DNA from: Conexibacter sp. DBS9H8
GTDB lineage: Bacteria > Actinomycetota > Thermoleophilia > Solirubrobacterales > Solirubrobacteraceae
Direction: 5' to 3'
Length of the DNA: 64,000 bases
Assembly: GCF_023330685.1 (NCBI RefSeq)
Contig: NZ_CP097128.1
Span: 3,162,001-3,226,000 of the forward strand
Part shown: positions 25,303 to 37,745 of the stretch, in pieces
Position numbering within the stretch: position 1 is the stretch's first letter
How the letters are laid out: every line of letters starts with the position of its first letter
Made by a program: the position numbers and the translations under genes
The notes under the pieces: generated by a model
What the model saw: the letters and a program-made list of their open reading frames with translations, nothing else
Told to the model about the DNA's origin: nothing
The model's database searches: none

Positions 25303-26454
25303 ATGGGAGCGACGCGATTGATTCAGTCCCCGGAGGCGAGGGCGGTCGTCGAGCTTGCCCGCGACTTCGCCCAGCGTGAGCTCGCCCCGATCGCCGCCGA
25401 CCATGAGGAGCGCCACGACTTCCCTCGCGAGGTCTTTCGCCGGCTCGGGGAGCTCGGCCTGCTCGCGATGCCCTACCCGGAGGCGTGGGGCGGCTCGGCG
25501 CTGCCCTATGAGATCTATCTGCAGGCGCTCGAGGAGATCGGCGGGGCATGGGCGAGCGTCGGCGTCGGCCTCAGCGTCCACGTGATGTCCTGCTGGGCGC
25601 TGGCGACCTACGGCACCGAGGCCCAGAAGGAACGCTGGCTGGAGGAGATGCTCGGCGGCCGGCTGCTCGGCGGCTACTGCCTGTCTGAGGCCGATGCCGG
25701 CTCAGACCCGGGCGCGATGCGTGCCCGCGCCCGCCGCGACCCCGACGGTGGGGGCTACCGGGTGACCGGCGCGAAGGCGTGGGTCACCCACGGCGGTGAG
25801 GCGGACTTCTACACGCTGTTTGCCCGTACCTCCGACGATCCGCGCCGGGGGATCTCCTGCTTCCTCTCCCCCGGCCACGCGCCCGGGCTCAGCGTCGATC
25901 CGCCCGAGCGCAAGATGGGGCTCACCGGCTCGACGACGGCGACGCTCACCTACGACGACGTCACCCTGGAGGCTGACCGGCTGATCGGGGCCGAGGGGGA
26001 CGGCCTCGGGATCGCCCTCGCCGCGCTCGACTCCGGCCGGCTCGGGATCGCCGCGGTCGCCGTCGGGCTCGCCCAGGCCTGCCTCGACCACGCGGTCGCC
26101 TACGCGAAGGAGCGCGAGACCTTCGGGACGGCGATCATCAACCATCAGGGGCTCGGCTTCCTCCTCGCCGATATGGCCGCCGGGGTGGAGAGCGCGCGAG
26201 CGACGATGCTCGAGGCCGCCCGCCGCCGTGACGCCGGACTGCCCTTCAGCCGCCAGGCCTCGATCGCCAAGCTCGTGGCGACCGACACGGCGATGCGCGT
26301 CTCCACCGACGCCGTCCAGGTCCTCGGCGGCGCCGGCTACACCCTCGACTTCCCGGTCGAGCGGATGATGCGCGAGGCGAAGGTGATGCAGATCTTTGAG
26401 GGGACCAACCAGATTCAGCGGCTCGTGATCGCCCGCCATCTCGCGCGCGACTGA
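25303..26454 (+). CDS. Acyl-CoA dehydrogenase
   Basis: 383 residues, full length for the family. The sequence contains YCLSEADAGSDPGAM (FAD/substrate loop), KAWVTHGGEAD, and the C-terminal IFEGTNQIQR whose Glu366 is the catalytic base. The final RLVIARHLARD is typical of short-chain or isovaleryl-type enzymes. It introduces the alpha-beta double bond into an acyl-CoA and passes electrons to ETF. First gene of a four-gene acyl-CoA catabolic unit under the divergent TetR regulator. Confidence 0.93.
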   Translation: MGATRLIQSPEARAVVELARDFAQRELAPIAADHEERHDFPREVFRRLGELGLLAMPYPEAWGGSALPYEIYLQALEEIGGAWASVGVGLSVHVMSCWALATYGTEAQKERWLEEMLGGRLLGGYCLSEADAGSDPGAMRARARRDPDGGGYRVTGAKAWVTHGGEADFYTLFARTSDDPRRGISCFLSPGHAPGLSVDPPERKMGLTGSTTATLTYDDVTLEADRLIGAEGDGLGIALAALDSGRLGIAAVAVGLAQACLDHAVAYAKERETFGTAIINHQGLGFLLADMAAGVESARATMLEAARRRDAGLPFSRQASIAKLVATDTAMRVSTDAVQVLGGAGYTLDFPVERMMREAKVMQIFEGTNQIQRLVIARHLARD

Positions 26455-26490
26455 CCGCCGTCGGTCCCCGCCCGCCCGCGCCCCGACACG

Positions 26491-26540
<50 letters not shown>

Positions 26541-26555
26541 CAGGAGCAGCCCACG

Positions 26556-28327
<1,772 letters not shown>

Positions 28328-28389
28328 GGCCCGCCGGCAACCGGCCCGTATTCCCCTGATCCGAACCCCCAACCGAGGAGGCCCAGCCA

Positions 28390-29154
28390 ATGTCTGCCGG
28401 TTCGCCTGTGCTCTATGCGGCCTCTGAGCAGGTGGCGACGATCACCCTCAACCGGCCCGCCCAGGCCAACGCGGTCGACCTCGACGTCGCCCGGTCCCTC
28501 GAGCAGGCGATCCTCCGGGCGCTCGGCGACCCGGCCGCGGACGTGCTGCTGCTCGCCGGTGCGGGGGCGCGGTTCTGTGGCGGCGGTGACCTGAGCGCGA
28601 TGGCGGCCGCGCCGGACCGGCCCGCGTTCATCCGCGAGCTCGCCGACACCGCCCACCGGGCCGTCCTCGCCCTCGATCGCGCCGATAAGCCGGTGCTCGC
28701 CGCCGTGCAGGGGGCGGCCGCCGGGATCGGCCTGTCGCTGCTGCTGTCCGCCGACCTCGTCATCGCCGAGACCTCGGCGCGGTTCGTCACCGCCTACACG
28801 AGCGTCGGGCTCACCCCCGACGGCGGCATGTCGTGGCTGCTGCCCCGCGCGGTCGGTCAGCGCCGGGCGACCGAGCTGATCCTCACCGCCGCCCCGCTGG
28901 GTGCTGAGGCCGCCCAGGCGCTCGGGATCGTCTCGACGGTCTGCCCGGACGGGGAGTCCCTCACCCATGCCCGGGCGGCCGCGGCCGCCCTCACCGCCCG
29001 GCCCGGCCACGCCCTCTCCAGCGCCCGCCGCCTGATCCGTGAGAGCTGGAGCCGGCCGCTGGCCGAGCACCTCGACGCGGAGGCGGCGGCGATCAGCGCC
29101 GCCGCCGGCACCCCGGAGACCGAGGCGCTGATCCGCCGCTTCCTCGGCGGGTGA
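28390..29154 (+). CDS. Enoyl-CoA hydratase/isomerase family protein
   Basis: 254 residues. Crotonase features: TITLNRPAQANAVDLD, the oxyanion loop GAGARFCGGGDLSAM, and VQGAAAGIGLSLLLSADLVIAE. The usual catalytic Glu of the EIxLG-type loop is not obvious: TSVGLTPDGGMSWLLPRAVG has Asp instead, as in several isomerase-like members. It hydrates or isomerises an enoyl-CoA. Last gene of the acyl-CoA unit. SD GAGGAG lies about 11 bases before the ATG. Confidence 0.88.
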   Translation: MSAGSPVLYAASEQVATITLNRPAQANAVDLDVARSLEQAILRALGDPAADVLLLAGAGARFCGGGDLSAMAAAPDRPAFIRELADTAHRAVLALDRADKPVLAAVQGAAAGIGLSLLLSADLVIAETSARFVTAYTSVGLTPDGGMSWLLPRAVGQRRATELILTAAPLGAEAAQALGIVSTVCPDGESLTHARAAAAALTARPGHALSSARRLIRESWSRPLAEHLDAEAAAISAAAGTPETEALIRRFLGG

Positions 29155-29199
29155 GAGCCGGGGCGGCGGGCGGCCCGGGAAATCCACCGCTCCGCAAAT

Positions 29200-29223
29200 A
29201 TATCGTGTTACGATCATATCGTG
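29200..29223 (+). promoter_or_regulatory. Operator/promoter overlapping the MarR start codon
   Basis: ATATCGTG is repeated at 29200-29207 and 29216-29223, and ATCGT-GTT-ACGAT (29202-29214) is an inverted repeat. TACGAT at 29209-29214 ends six bases before the GTG start, so the second half-site includes the start codon itself. This fits autorepression of a leaderless mRNA. Confidence 0.65.
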
Positions 29224-29637
29224 GGAGATCAGCCGCTCGACGATGCGACCTATACGCGCCTGCTCGCCCTCCGCACCGGCCTGCGCCACTTCCTCCGCTG
29301 GAGCGAGGTCCAGGCTGCTGCGGCCGGGCTCACCGCCGCTCAGCATCAGCTCCTGCTCGCCATCCGTGGCCACGCCGATCCGCGCGGGCCGACGATCGGT
29401 GAGGTCGCCGACTACCTGCTGTTGCGCCAGAACTCGGTCGTTGGGCTCGTCGATCGCGCCGACGCCGCCGGCCTCGTCACCCGCACCCGCGACGACGCAG
29501 ACCACCGGGCGGTCCGCCTCTCCCTCACCGCCGAGGGAGCCAAGCGGCTGGAGGAGCTGTCGGCCCTCCACGTGCAGGAGATCGAGCGCCTCTCCCTGTG
29601 GGACCTGAGTTCGGCGGCCTCCGCCCCGAAGCCCTGA
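29221..29637 (+). CDS. MarR-family transcriptional regulator
   Basis: 138 residues from GTG. Winged HTH: LTAAQHQLLLAIRGH, GEVADYLLLRQNSVVGLVDRADAAGLVTR (recognition helix) and the wing DDADHRAVRLSLTAEG, followed by a short C-terminal helix. No linked same-strand target gene follows. The upstream enoyl-CoA hydratase operon ends 66 bases away, and the AT-rich gap holds its own operator. Probably autoregulated. Confidence 0.87.
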   Translation: MGDQPLDDATYTRLLALRTGLRHFLRWSEVQAAAAGLTAAQHQLLLAIRGHADPRGPTIGEVADYLLLRQNSVVGLVDRADAAGLVTRTRDDADHRAVRLSLTAEGAKRLEELSALHVQEIERLSLWDLSSAASAPKP

Positions 29638-29681
29638 CGGCGGGAGCCGGGGGCACGCTGCGCGGGCCACCGACGTGAGCA

Positions 29682-29948
29682 TCAGGTCAGATCGCCGTCG
29701 AGGAAACCGTCGCTCGCACGAATGTCGTGGACCCAGGTCTGCCACTCCAGCGCCGGCAGCTGCCGCCGCGCACACACGAGATCTGCGGTCTTGGGGAACC
29801 GTGGCGGCTTGGGAGTCCCCGTATGGGGGACCACGTCAGCGACGGCCACCCCATGGCGGGTCACGGTGAAGCTCTCACCCGCCTCGACGCGATTGAGGAT
29901 CTCGGCGTCGTTGTTGCGCAGCTCGCGCTGAGGGATCACCGTCGCCAT
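29682..29948 (-). CDS. Phd/YefM-family antitoxin (no adjacent toxin)
   Basis: 88 residues from the ATG at 29948. MATVIPQRELRNNDAEILNRVEAGESFTVTRHG is a standard Phd/YefM N-terminal DNA-binding fold, followed by VAVADVVPH and a C-terminal toxin-binding tail. Downstream on the same strand is only the convergent MarR gene, and upstream lies HicBA on the other strand. No PIN, Doc or RelE partner is present, so it is an orphan, or the toxin lies elsewhere. Confidence 0.85.
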   Translation of the reverse strand: MATVIPQRELRNNDAEILNRVEAGESFTVTRHGVAVADVVPHTGTPKPPRFPKTADLVCARRQLPALEWQTWVHDIRASDGFLDGDLT

Positions 29949-30104
29949 GCGACAAACGGAGCGTTCACGTAGCCGCGGCCTGCTCGGTCGCCAAACCAAT
30001 GGCGAGGGGTTGAGACGGTCGCAGGTGGACGCGATCGTCGTGCCCCCCAGCCCTGGTCGAGGTAAGCCTCAGACGCCGGTAGGTGCTGCGGTACCGTTCC
30101 GCAG

Positions 30105-30332
30105 ATGAGCGCGCTCAAGTTCAACGTGGTCTACGAGGACGCGGGCGAGGGCTGGGTCTATGCGCACGTGCCCGAACTGCCCGAGGTTCAGACGCAGGGC
30201 GAAGACCTCGAGCAGGCACGGTCGATGGTGCTTGATGCGATCTCGATGGTTCTTGACGAGCGTCGCGCTCGCGGCGAGAGCATCCCGGAGCCGGGATGGG
30301 CGCTGGTCGAATCCGTTGAGATTGCTGCGTGA
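30105..30332 (+). CDS. HicB-family antitoxin
   Basis: 75 residues. KFNVVYEDAGEGWVYAHVPELPEVQTQGEDLEQARSMVLDAI is the partial RNase-H-like HicB fold (usual GYxAxxPELPGxxTxGxTxEEA). No extra DNA-binding domain is attached, as in short HicB proteins. TACCGT lies 7 bases before the ATG, suggesting a leaderless mRNA. It overlaps hicA by four bases (GTGA). Confidence 0.88.
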   Translation: MSALKFNVVYEDAGEGWVYAHVPELPEVQTQGEDLEQARSMVLDAISMVLDERRARGESIPEPGWALVESVEIAA

Positions 30333-30523
30333 AGAAGCGCGACCTCGAGCGATATCTTCAGGAACACGGCTGTCGGCTCCTACGAGAGGGCGCCAACCAC
30401 GAGATGTGGGAGAACCCCACTACTGGTGACCGCTCGGTTGTTCCGCGTCACCGTGAAATCAAGGCTCCCACCGCTCGTGGGATCTGCCGCCAGCTATCGA
30501 TACCGCTTCCACCGGCCCGGTAA
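30329..30523 (+). CDS. HicA-family mRNA interferase toxin
   Basis: 64 residues with a GTG start. The dsRBD-like HicA fold is seen as KRDLERYLQEHGCRLLREGANHEMWENP, with the catalytic His in GANHEMW, then SVVPRHREIKAPTARGICRQLSI. The antitoxin-first order (hicB-hicA) is the less common arrangement. The pair looks intact. Confidence 0.88.
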   Translation: MKKRDLERYLQEHGCRLLREGANHEMWENPTTGDRSVVPRHREIKAPTARGICRQLSIPLPPAR

Positions 30524-30754
30524 ACAGCGGGTCGCCATGCCCTGGGTTCGGTATCGGCGAGACAAGGAATCGCGACCCTGCCGAGGCCGGGAATTGCGGT
30601 GCGGACAAATGCGGGTTCACGCGACTCGCACATGCAGAGTCCGTTATCGCATCCCGAAACGCAGTGAGGGCAAGCGCCCGTCGTACCTAACGGATTCACT
30701 TTGCCATCGCTGGACGTCATCTGGCTCATATTGGGTCGGCAGTGGTTGAGCCAA

Positions 30755-30828
30755 TCGGGGCGCCCGGATTCGAACCGGGGACCTCACCGACCCGAACGGT
30801 GCGCGCTACCAGGCTGCGCCACGCCCCG
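30755..30828 (-). tRNA. tRNA-Pro (anticodon CGG)
   Basis: 74 bases. The acceptor stem CGGGGCG/CGCCCCG, D arm GCGC/GCGC, anticodon stem CACCG/CGGTG with loop TTCGGGT (anticodon CGG), and T arm CCCGG-TTCGAAT-CCGGG all pair perfectly. Discriminator base A; the CCA end is not encoded. It reads proline CCG codons, abundant in this GC-rich genome. Confidence 0.97.
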
Positions 30829-30863
30829 AGTCGGGCCCAGTGTAGGACGCTCGCCGCGAATGC

Positions 30864-30879
30864 GCGTTCCGCGGAACAC
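30864..30879. repeat. Copy 1 of a dispersed palindromic 16-mer
   Basis: GCGTTCCGCGGAACAC, containing the perfect 12-bp palindrome GTTCCGCGGAAC, lies between the tRNA and the peroxiredoxin gene. An identical 16-mer occurs at 31967-31982. Confidence 0.75.
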
Positions 30880-30950
30880 ACTCAAGGCGAGGTTGAGGGT
30901 ACGCGGGGCGGTGCTCGCACCGGGGTCGGGAACGGGGAGCAGCCGAACGC

Positions 30951-31607
30951 TCAGGGCGCCGGGACGATCCGCATGTAGGGAAGCGGCTGGCGCCAGCCCT
31001 CCGGATACCGGTCGCGGGCCTGCTCGTCACTGACCGAACCGGCGAGCACCACGTCCTCACCGGGCTGCCACTGCGCCGGCGTGCCGACCTGATGTGCGGC
31101 GGTGAGTTGGAGTGAGTCGATCACGCGCAGGATCTCGTCAAAGTTGCGCCCGGTCGTCATCGGGTAGATCAATACGAGTGCGATCTTCTTGCCCGGGTTG
31201 ATGACGAAGACGTTGCGCAGCGTCGCGTTCTGGGCCGCGGTGCGCGCGGTGGGATCGCCGGACACGTCGGGGGGGAGCATGCCGTAGGCCTTGCTGATGG
31301 CATGATCGGTGTCGGCGATGATCGGGTAGTTGACCGCGGTTCCCTGGATCTTCTCGATGTCCTGAGACCACCTGGCGCTCCCGTCGACCGGATCGGTCGA
31401 GATCGCAATGATCTTGACCCCGCGACGGTCGAACTCAGGCTTGATGGAGGCCATGTAGCCCAGCTCGGTCGTGCAGATCGGGGTGAAGGCGCGCGGATGA
31501 CTGAACAGCACGGCCCAGCTGTCTCCGATCCAGTCATGGAACCGGATCTCACCGGCTGTGGTCGTGGCGGTGAAGTCAGGGGCGTCGTCACCGATCGTCA
31601 GGGGCAT
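30951..31607 (-). CDS. 1-Cys peroxiredoxin (Prx6-like)
   Basis: 218 residues. FSHPRAFTPICTTEL carries the peroxidatic Cys45 in the PxxxTxxC context. No other cysteine is present in the protein, so it is a true 1-Cys enzyme needing an external thiol. The long C-terminal domain (WQPGEDVVLAGSVSDEQARDRYP) is typical of the Prx6 subfamily, which reduces peroxides and lipid hydroperoxides in the cytosol. A strong Shine-Dalgarno AGGAGG precedes the ATG. The AT-rich 31620-31680 segment upstream is the likely promoter. Confidence 0.93.
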   Translation of the reverse strand: MPLTIGDDAPDFTATTTAGEIRFHDWIGDSWAVLFSHPRAFTPICTTELGYMASIKPEFDRRGVKIIAISTDPVDGSARWSQDIEKIQGTAVNYPIIADTDHAISKAYGMLPPDVSGDPTARTAAQNATLRNVFVINPGKKIALVLIYPMTTGRNFDEILRVIDSLQLTAAHQVGTPAQWQPGEDVVLAGSVSDEQARDRYPEGWRQPLPYMRIVPAP

Positions 31608-31768
31608 GCGTCCTCCTCAATCCGGGCGTAGAAAACTGTCGTAACTCGATCAAGTTTACACCGTTTAGCCGTTCGGAGACTTCAGCGCCCGGGGTTGATC
31701 GCGTCCGTCTCTGGTGGGAGACTCAGATGATCATCCGGGTAGGGACCTCGACAAAGGAGGACAGTCCT

Positions 31769-31963
31769 ATGACCAACCACCTGACGCCCACCGAGCTCGC
31801 ACGTGAGGCCGGCATCGACCGCCAGGATGTGATCAGCAAGTGCGTGGCACTGGGCGTCCCGATCTTCCACGGGAAGATCGACAAGACGCTGTTCAAGGCG
31901 ACTCTCGAGCACGCGGGCGAGCCGCTCAGCTTCGCCGAGGGACCCGAGGTCCGCGCGACCTGA
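31769..31963 (+). CDS. Small helix-turn-helix protein (IF2-N-like)
   Basis: 64 residues. The start is decided by a perfect AAAGGAGG (31753-31760) 8 bases before the ATG. TPTELAREAGIDRQDVISKCVALGVPIFHGKID forms a small helical domain reminiscent of the N-terminal helical domain of IF2 or a compact HTH. The tail is short and acidic. The role is unknown; it could be a small DNA- or RNA-binding factor. A rho-independent terminator follows directly. Confidence 0.65.
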   Translation: MTNHLTPTELAREAGIDRQDVISKCVALGVPIFHGKIDKTLFKATLEHAGEPLSFAEGPEVRAT

Positions 31964-31966
31964 ACC

Positions 31967-31982
31967 GCGTTCCGCGGAACAC
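31967..31982. repeat. Copy 2 of the dispersed palindromic 16-mer
   Basis: Identical to 30864-30879 over GCGTTCCGCGGAACAC. It starts four bases after the stop codon of the small HTH gene and directly abuts the terminator hairpin. Confidence 0.75.
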
Positions 31983-32006
31983 CCTCACGTTGAACGTGAG
32001 GGTTTT
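31982..32006 (+). terminator. Rho-independent terminator after small HTH gene
   Basis: CCCTCACGT pairs with ACGTGAGGG around a TGA loop and is followed by TTTT. It is a classical intrinsic terminator, unusual here because most hairpins in this window lack a T-run. Confidence 0.85.
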
Positions 32007-32035
32007 CGCAGCCGCCGCGGCGGTGACCGGGCTGT

Positions 32036-34889
<2,854 letters not shown>

Positions 34890-34946
34890 GATCTCGATGC
34901 TAACCGTGGCGGCGGCCGCTCCCGCGACCGTCCTGTGATCGGCGCC

Positions 34947-35258
34947 TCAGGCGGTGTGGACGTCGGCGCGACGGTCGGCGAGCAGGTGGCTGGCCCCGGC
35001 GGAGACCGCGGCGACGCTGAGCACGGCCGGCCAGGCGCCGATCTTCTTGGCGAGCGGGTGCGAGATCCCGAAGCCGCCGAGGTAGGTGCCGAGCAGCACC
35101 GCCGTCGTCGGGGTGCCGTGGCGTTGCCACTGGCGGGCCGACAGCGCGCCACCGAGGGCGAGGACGGCGCCGCCGAGTTGGCGCTGCTGGGTCGTGCGGG
35201 CGACGAGGTAGCCCCCGATCAGGGAGCCGGCGGTGATGGGTGCGGTGGAGAGTGCCAT
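34947..35258 (-). CDS. Small hypothetical membrane protein
   Basis: 103 residues from the ATG at 35258. Three weakly hydrophobic Gly/Ala-rich helices can be drawn (AGSLIGGYLVA, LGGAVLALGGAL, AVLSVAAVSAGASHLL), with polar loops containing TTQQRQ and HPLAKK. I do not recognise the family. TAGGGT lies 8 bases before the ATG, again a leaderless-type layout. It is followed by surE-ligA on the same strand after 57 bases. Confidence 0.6.
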   Translation of the reverse strand: MALSTAPITAGSLIGGYLVARTTQQRQLGGAVLALGGALSARQWQRHGTPTTAVLLGTYLGGFGISHPLAKKIGAWPAVLSVAAVSAGASHLLADRRADVHTA

Positions 35259-35301
35259 ACCCCCAGACCCTAGAGAACGCTCCGAGCAAGCGGCGCCGTG
35301 C

Positions 35302-35340
35302 TGCACTTTCTGTAGCGCCGTGATGTCACTTTCTGTAGCG
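35302..35340. repeat. Direct repeat, possible remnant of an IS end
   Basis: CACTTTCTGTAGCG occurs at 35304-35317 and 35327-35340, 23 bases apart, and the first copy is preceded by TG. Closely spaced internal repeats starting near a TG terminus are typical of IS21-family ends. The repeat marks the exact point where the neighbouring pseudogene loses its 5' end. No transposase is present; the assignment is inference. Confidence 0.45.
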
Positions 35341-35343
35341 TAG

Positions 35344-36417
35344 AGGTCGCTCCTGATCGGAGACCTGCGCGGCCTGGCCGTCGAGCACGCCTGGATCGTC
35401 GGGGGCGAGGATGAGGAGGGTGAGGAGGCCGAGGAGGCCCCCGGACCGCTCGAGCGCTTCGCCCACGCGGAGTCGACCTCCCCGGAGGACGCCGAGCTCG
35501 CCCACCGCTGGCTGGACACGCTCACCTACGGCCTCTGGCAGGGTCCGCACGACGGCGCCCTCCCCCGGGGTGTGGCTCGTCGATCTCTGCACCGGAATCG
35601 AGCACTACGCCGCGATCCCGGAAAGCCAGTTTCAGGAGCGGCAAACGGGTGGGCCGGCCCGAGCGGCCCGAGCGTCCCGAACCGGTCGGCGTGCTCATCG
35701 ACGACTACGAACTGGCCGCACCGGAGGTGAGCGACTTTCAGTCCAAGGTGATCGGCGCCGGCCTGCCGACGCTGATCGACCTGGTCGCGGAGATGCGGAG
35801 CGCCTCCCCGCGACTGGCCAACACCGACGGGGATCCCCTCGTGCTCATTGAGGCGACGCTCGCCACCCCCGATCCGGCCGGGGCGCTGGCCGCGCTGTCG
35901 GGCCACCCGGACTTTGAGCCCGCCGACGGGGTGGATGATGATGACGGTGGCGCTGGAGGCCGAGTTGCGCCGGCGTGGTGAGAGCACTGAGGTGACCGAG
36001 CCGGACGGGCCGCGCCGCTGGATCCGCGGGACCGTCGCGCCTGCGGACGGGGCGCTGCGCCTGTCGGTCAACTCCGAGGAGCGCCTCGAGCGGTTCTGCG
36101 CCCTGCTGGATGGGCTCGGCATCCCGTTTGAGATCGCGCGCCGGGATGTGATCGACCCGAGCCTTGACATGGCGCCGATCCGCGCGGGCGCGATCGGGGC
36201 CGGCAGCCCACCGCCGGAGGTCGCCGCCGCCTGGCTGGCCAGCTGGCCGGACGAGCCGGTCCCCGCCCTCGGCGGACTCACCCCCCGCCAGGCCGCCGCC
36301 TCTGACCGCGAGCGACCCTACCTGGAGGCGCTGCTGCGCGACTTCGAGCACGCCGGCGACCACGAGCGCGCCCGGGGCGGCCGTCCGGCCGACAGCGGCG
36401 GGCGGACACGCGGCTCG
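35344..36417 (+). pseudogene. Decayed gene with truncated 5' end and three frameshifts
   Basis: Coding-like sequence continues across changing frames. Frame 1 (from 35344, no start codon) gives LAVEHAWIVGGEDEEGEE to WQGPHDGALP. A shift near 35565 in a C5/G4 run gives PGVWLVDLCTGIEHYAAIPE. A shift near 35645 gives EPVGVLIDDYELAAPEV to about 35935. Frame 1 then resumes with SVNSEERLERFCALLDGLG and EPVPALGGLTPRQAAASDR, then LEALLRDFEHA. The C-terminal pattern resembles actinobacterial/cyanobacterial proteins of unknown function with SEC-C-like partners. No native stop before the VapC gene. Clearly non-functional. Confidence 0.75.
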
Positions 36418-36819
36418 TCACAGATGTGCGGCTGGGACGACCACTCGCGGATGTGCCGTGCACCACCGGGCGTCAAAGGTCCAGATCTCATCCGCGTCGA
36501 TCAGGTCAGCCACCACGAGAGCGATGGCATCGGGAAGACTGAGCGCCCGATGAGCGGCCCGCCATCGCGCGGCGGCGTCCGCGATCTCGGACGTCACCGG
36601 AACGGTCTCGCACCCATCGACGAAGTCACGGGCGACCGATAACTGGGCGGCCCCCGCAGCCGACGGGCCGACCAGGATCTCCGCGCGCGTGGTCGCCGCG
36701 ATCACCAGCTCATCATGGGTCGCCCGCGCGAGCGCGCCAGCTGCCGCTCGATGGTGTGGATCGCCGGCTGTGAGCGCCGCGATCGCGACGCTCGCATCCA
36801 GGACGATCAGCCGCGCCAA
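36418..36819 (-). CDS. PIN-domain toxin (VapC-like)
   Basis: 133 residues. Acidic active-site residues are all present: D8 (LDASVA), E47 (TRAEILVG), D97 (SLPDAIALVVA) and D116 (TFDARW). VapC ribonucleases cut tRNA or rRNA. It overlaps the upstream RHH antitoxin by 13 bases. The 3' end reads into the pseudogene region of the opposite strand. Confidence 0.9.
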   Translation of the reverse strand: MARLIVLDASVAIAALTAGDPHHRAAAGALARATHDELVIAATTRAEILVGPSAAGAAQLSVARDFVDGCETVPVTSEIADAAARWRAAHRALSLPDAIALVVADLIDADEIWTFDARWCTAHPRVVVPAAHL

Positions 36820-37055
36820 CCCGAGCGGACGTCATCGAGGTAGCCCGGGGGGAAGACGGCGGGATCCGAGGACCCGATCGCCTGCAGCAGCCGGGCACGA
36901 CGGGTGGCCCGCTCAGCCTGTCCCGCGGGCGCGCCGAGCAGCTCATGGCGGACGGCTGTGCGGATCAGTTCCGCCTCACTCGTACCGCGATCCCTCGCCG
37001 CGAGCTTGAGCTCACGGTGCAGCTCGTCGGGGAGATACACCGTTGTCTTGATCAC
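36807..37055 (-). CDS. RHH antitoxin (VapB-like)
   Basis: 82 residues. IKTTVYLPDELHRELKLAARDRGTSEAELIRTAVRHEL is a canonical CopG/RHH fold, with a C-terminal tail ending PPGYLDDVRSGWRG that should bind VapC. SD GGGAGGTG lies before the ATG, unlike the leaderless TA genes nearby. Only 15 bases separate it from the RES gene, so it may share that transcript. Confidence 0.88.
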   Translation of the reverse strand: MIKTTVYLPDELHRELKLAARDRGTSEAELIRTAVRHELLGAPAGQAERATRRARLLQAIGSSDPAVFPPGYLDDVRSGWRG

Positions 37056-37070
37056 CTCCCGGACTTTACC

Positions 37071-37733
37071 CTACCTCTCGTATGGTGGCGGCGCCGCTGA
37101 CGCGGGCGCCGTCGACCAAACGTGAGATGGGTCCATTCGCTCTTCCAACCGGTTCTCAGCGCCCGCCTCCCACGCCGCCAGGGCCCGGTGGGGCACGCCG
37201 GCGCCGCGGTGGTGGACGAGCGCGGGCACCCCGGACGGGCAGTGGGCGGAGTCGGCAAGGACGCTGCCGGGCCAGTCGAGCGCATCGATCGGCGTCTGCT
37301 GCCACCCGCAGAGCACCCGGGGGGCGAGCACGACAAGGTTGGTCGTGCCCGCGAGCGCGGCGGACGGGGCGAGGAAGGCCTCCACCCCGGCGGCGCGGAG
37401 CCGGTCGGCGAGGGCCTGGCAGGGCTGGTGGTCATCGCCGACCAGGTCGGCGGGGGCGAGCCCGTGGGCGGCGGCGCCGGCGAAGCTGAGCTGCAGCGGC
37501 GGCTCGCGCAGGGTCGCCCGGATCACCCATATCCGCGCGCGCATCAGCGCCGCGCGCTCCGGTGTGCGGCGGTCCTCGTTGCGCAGCATCTCCGCCCACG
37601 GGGTGAGCGGGTGCAGGCACAGGTACTGGGTGTGGCCACGGTCGGCGACGTTGTAGCGGCCGGACGCGAAGTTCTCCACCGCCCACAGCGGCGTCTCGTA
37701 GTTGGCGATGCGGAAGGTCGTCAGCTCAAGCAC
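37071..37733 (-). CDS. RES-domain toxin (NAD-degrading, MbcT-like)
   Basis: 220 residues. LTTFRIANYETPLWAVENFASGRYN, then TQYLCLHPLTPWAEMLRNE gives the Arg and Glu of the RES fold, and VLADSAHCPSGVPALVHHRG supplies the Ser region. RES toxins deplete NAD. It follows the Xre/MbcA-like antitoxin by 12 bases in the same operon, the standard order. Slightly longer than typical RES proteins (150-200 residues). Confidence 0.82.
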   Translation of the reverse strand: MLELTTFRIANYETPLWAVENFASGRYNVADRGHTQYLCLHPLTPWAEMLRNEDRRTPERAALMRARIWVIRATLREPPLQLSFAGAAAHGLAPADLVGDDHQPCQALADRLRAAGVEAFLAPSAALAGTTNLVVLAPRVLCGWQQTPIDALDWPGSVLADSAHCPSGVPALVHHRGAGVPHRALAAWEAGAENRLEERMDPSHVWSTAPASAAPPPYER

Positions 37734-37745
37734 CGCCGCTGGGGC

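Noticed and set aside
30448..30729. Minus-strand frame with a Cys-rich CPHCVSGCDNGLCMC segment
   Set aside because: It overlaps hicA antisense, has no start context or homology I recognise, and the rest is low-complexity; left unannotated.
30524..30754. Region between hicA and tRNA-Pro as an integrated element's attachment region
   Set aside because: Composition is slightly lower in G+C, but I found no repeat of the tRNA 3' end and no integrase, so an att site is not supported.
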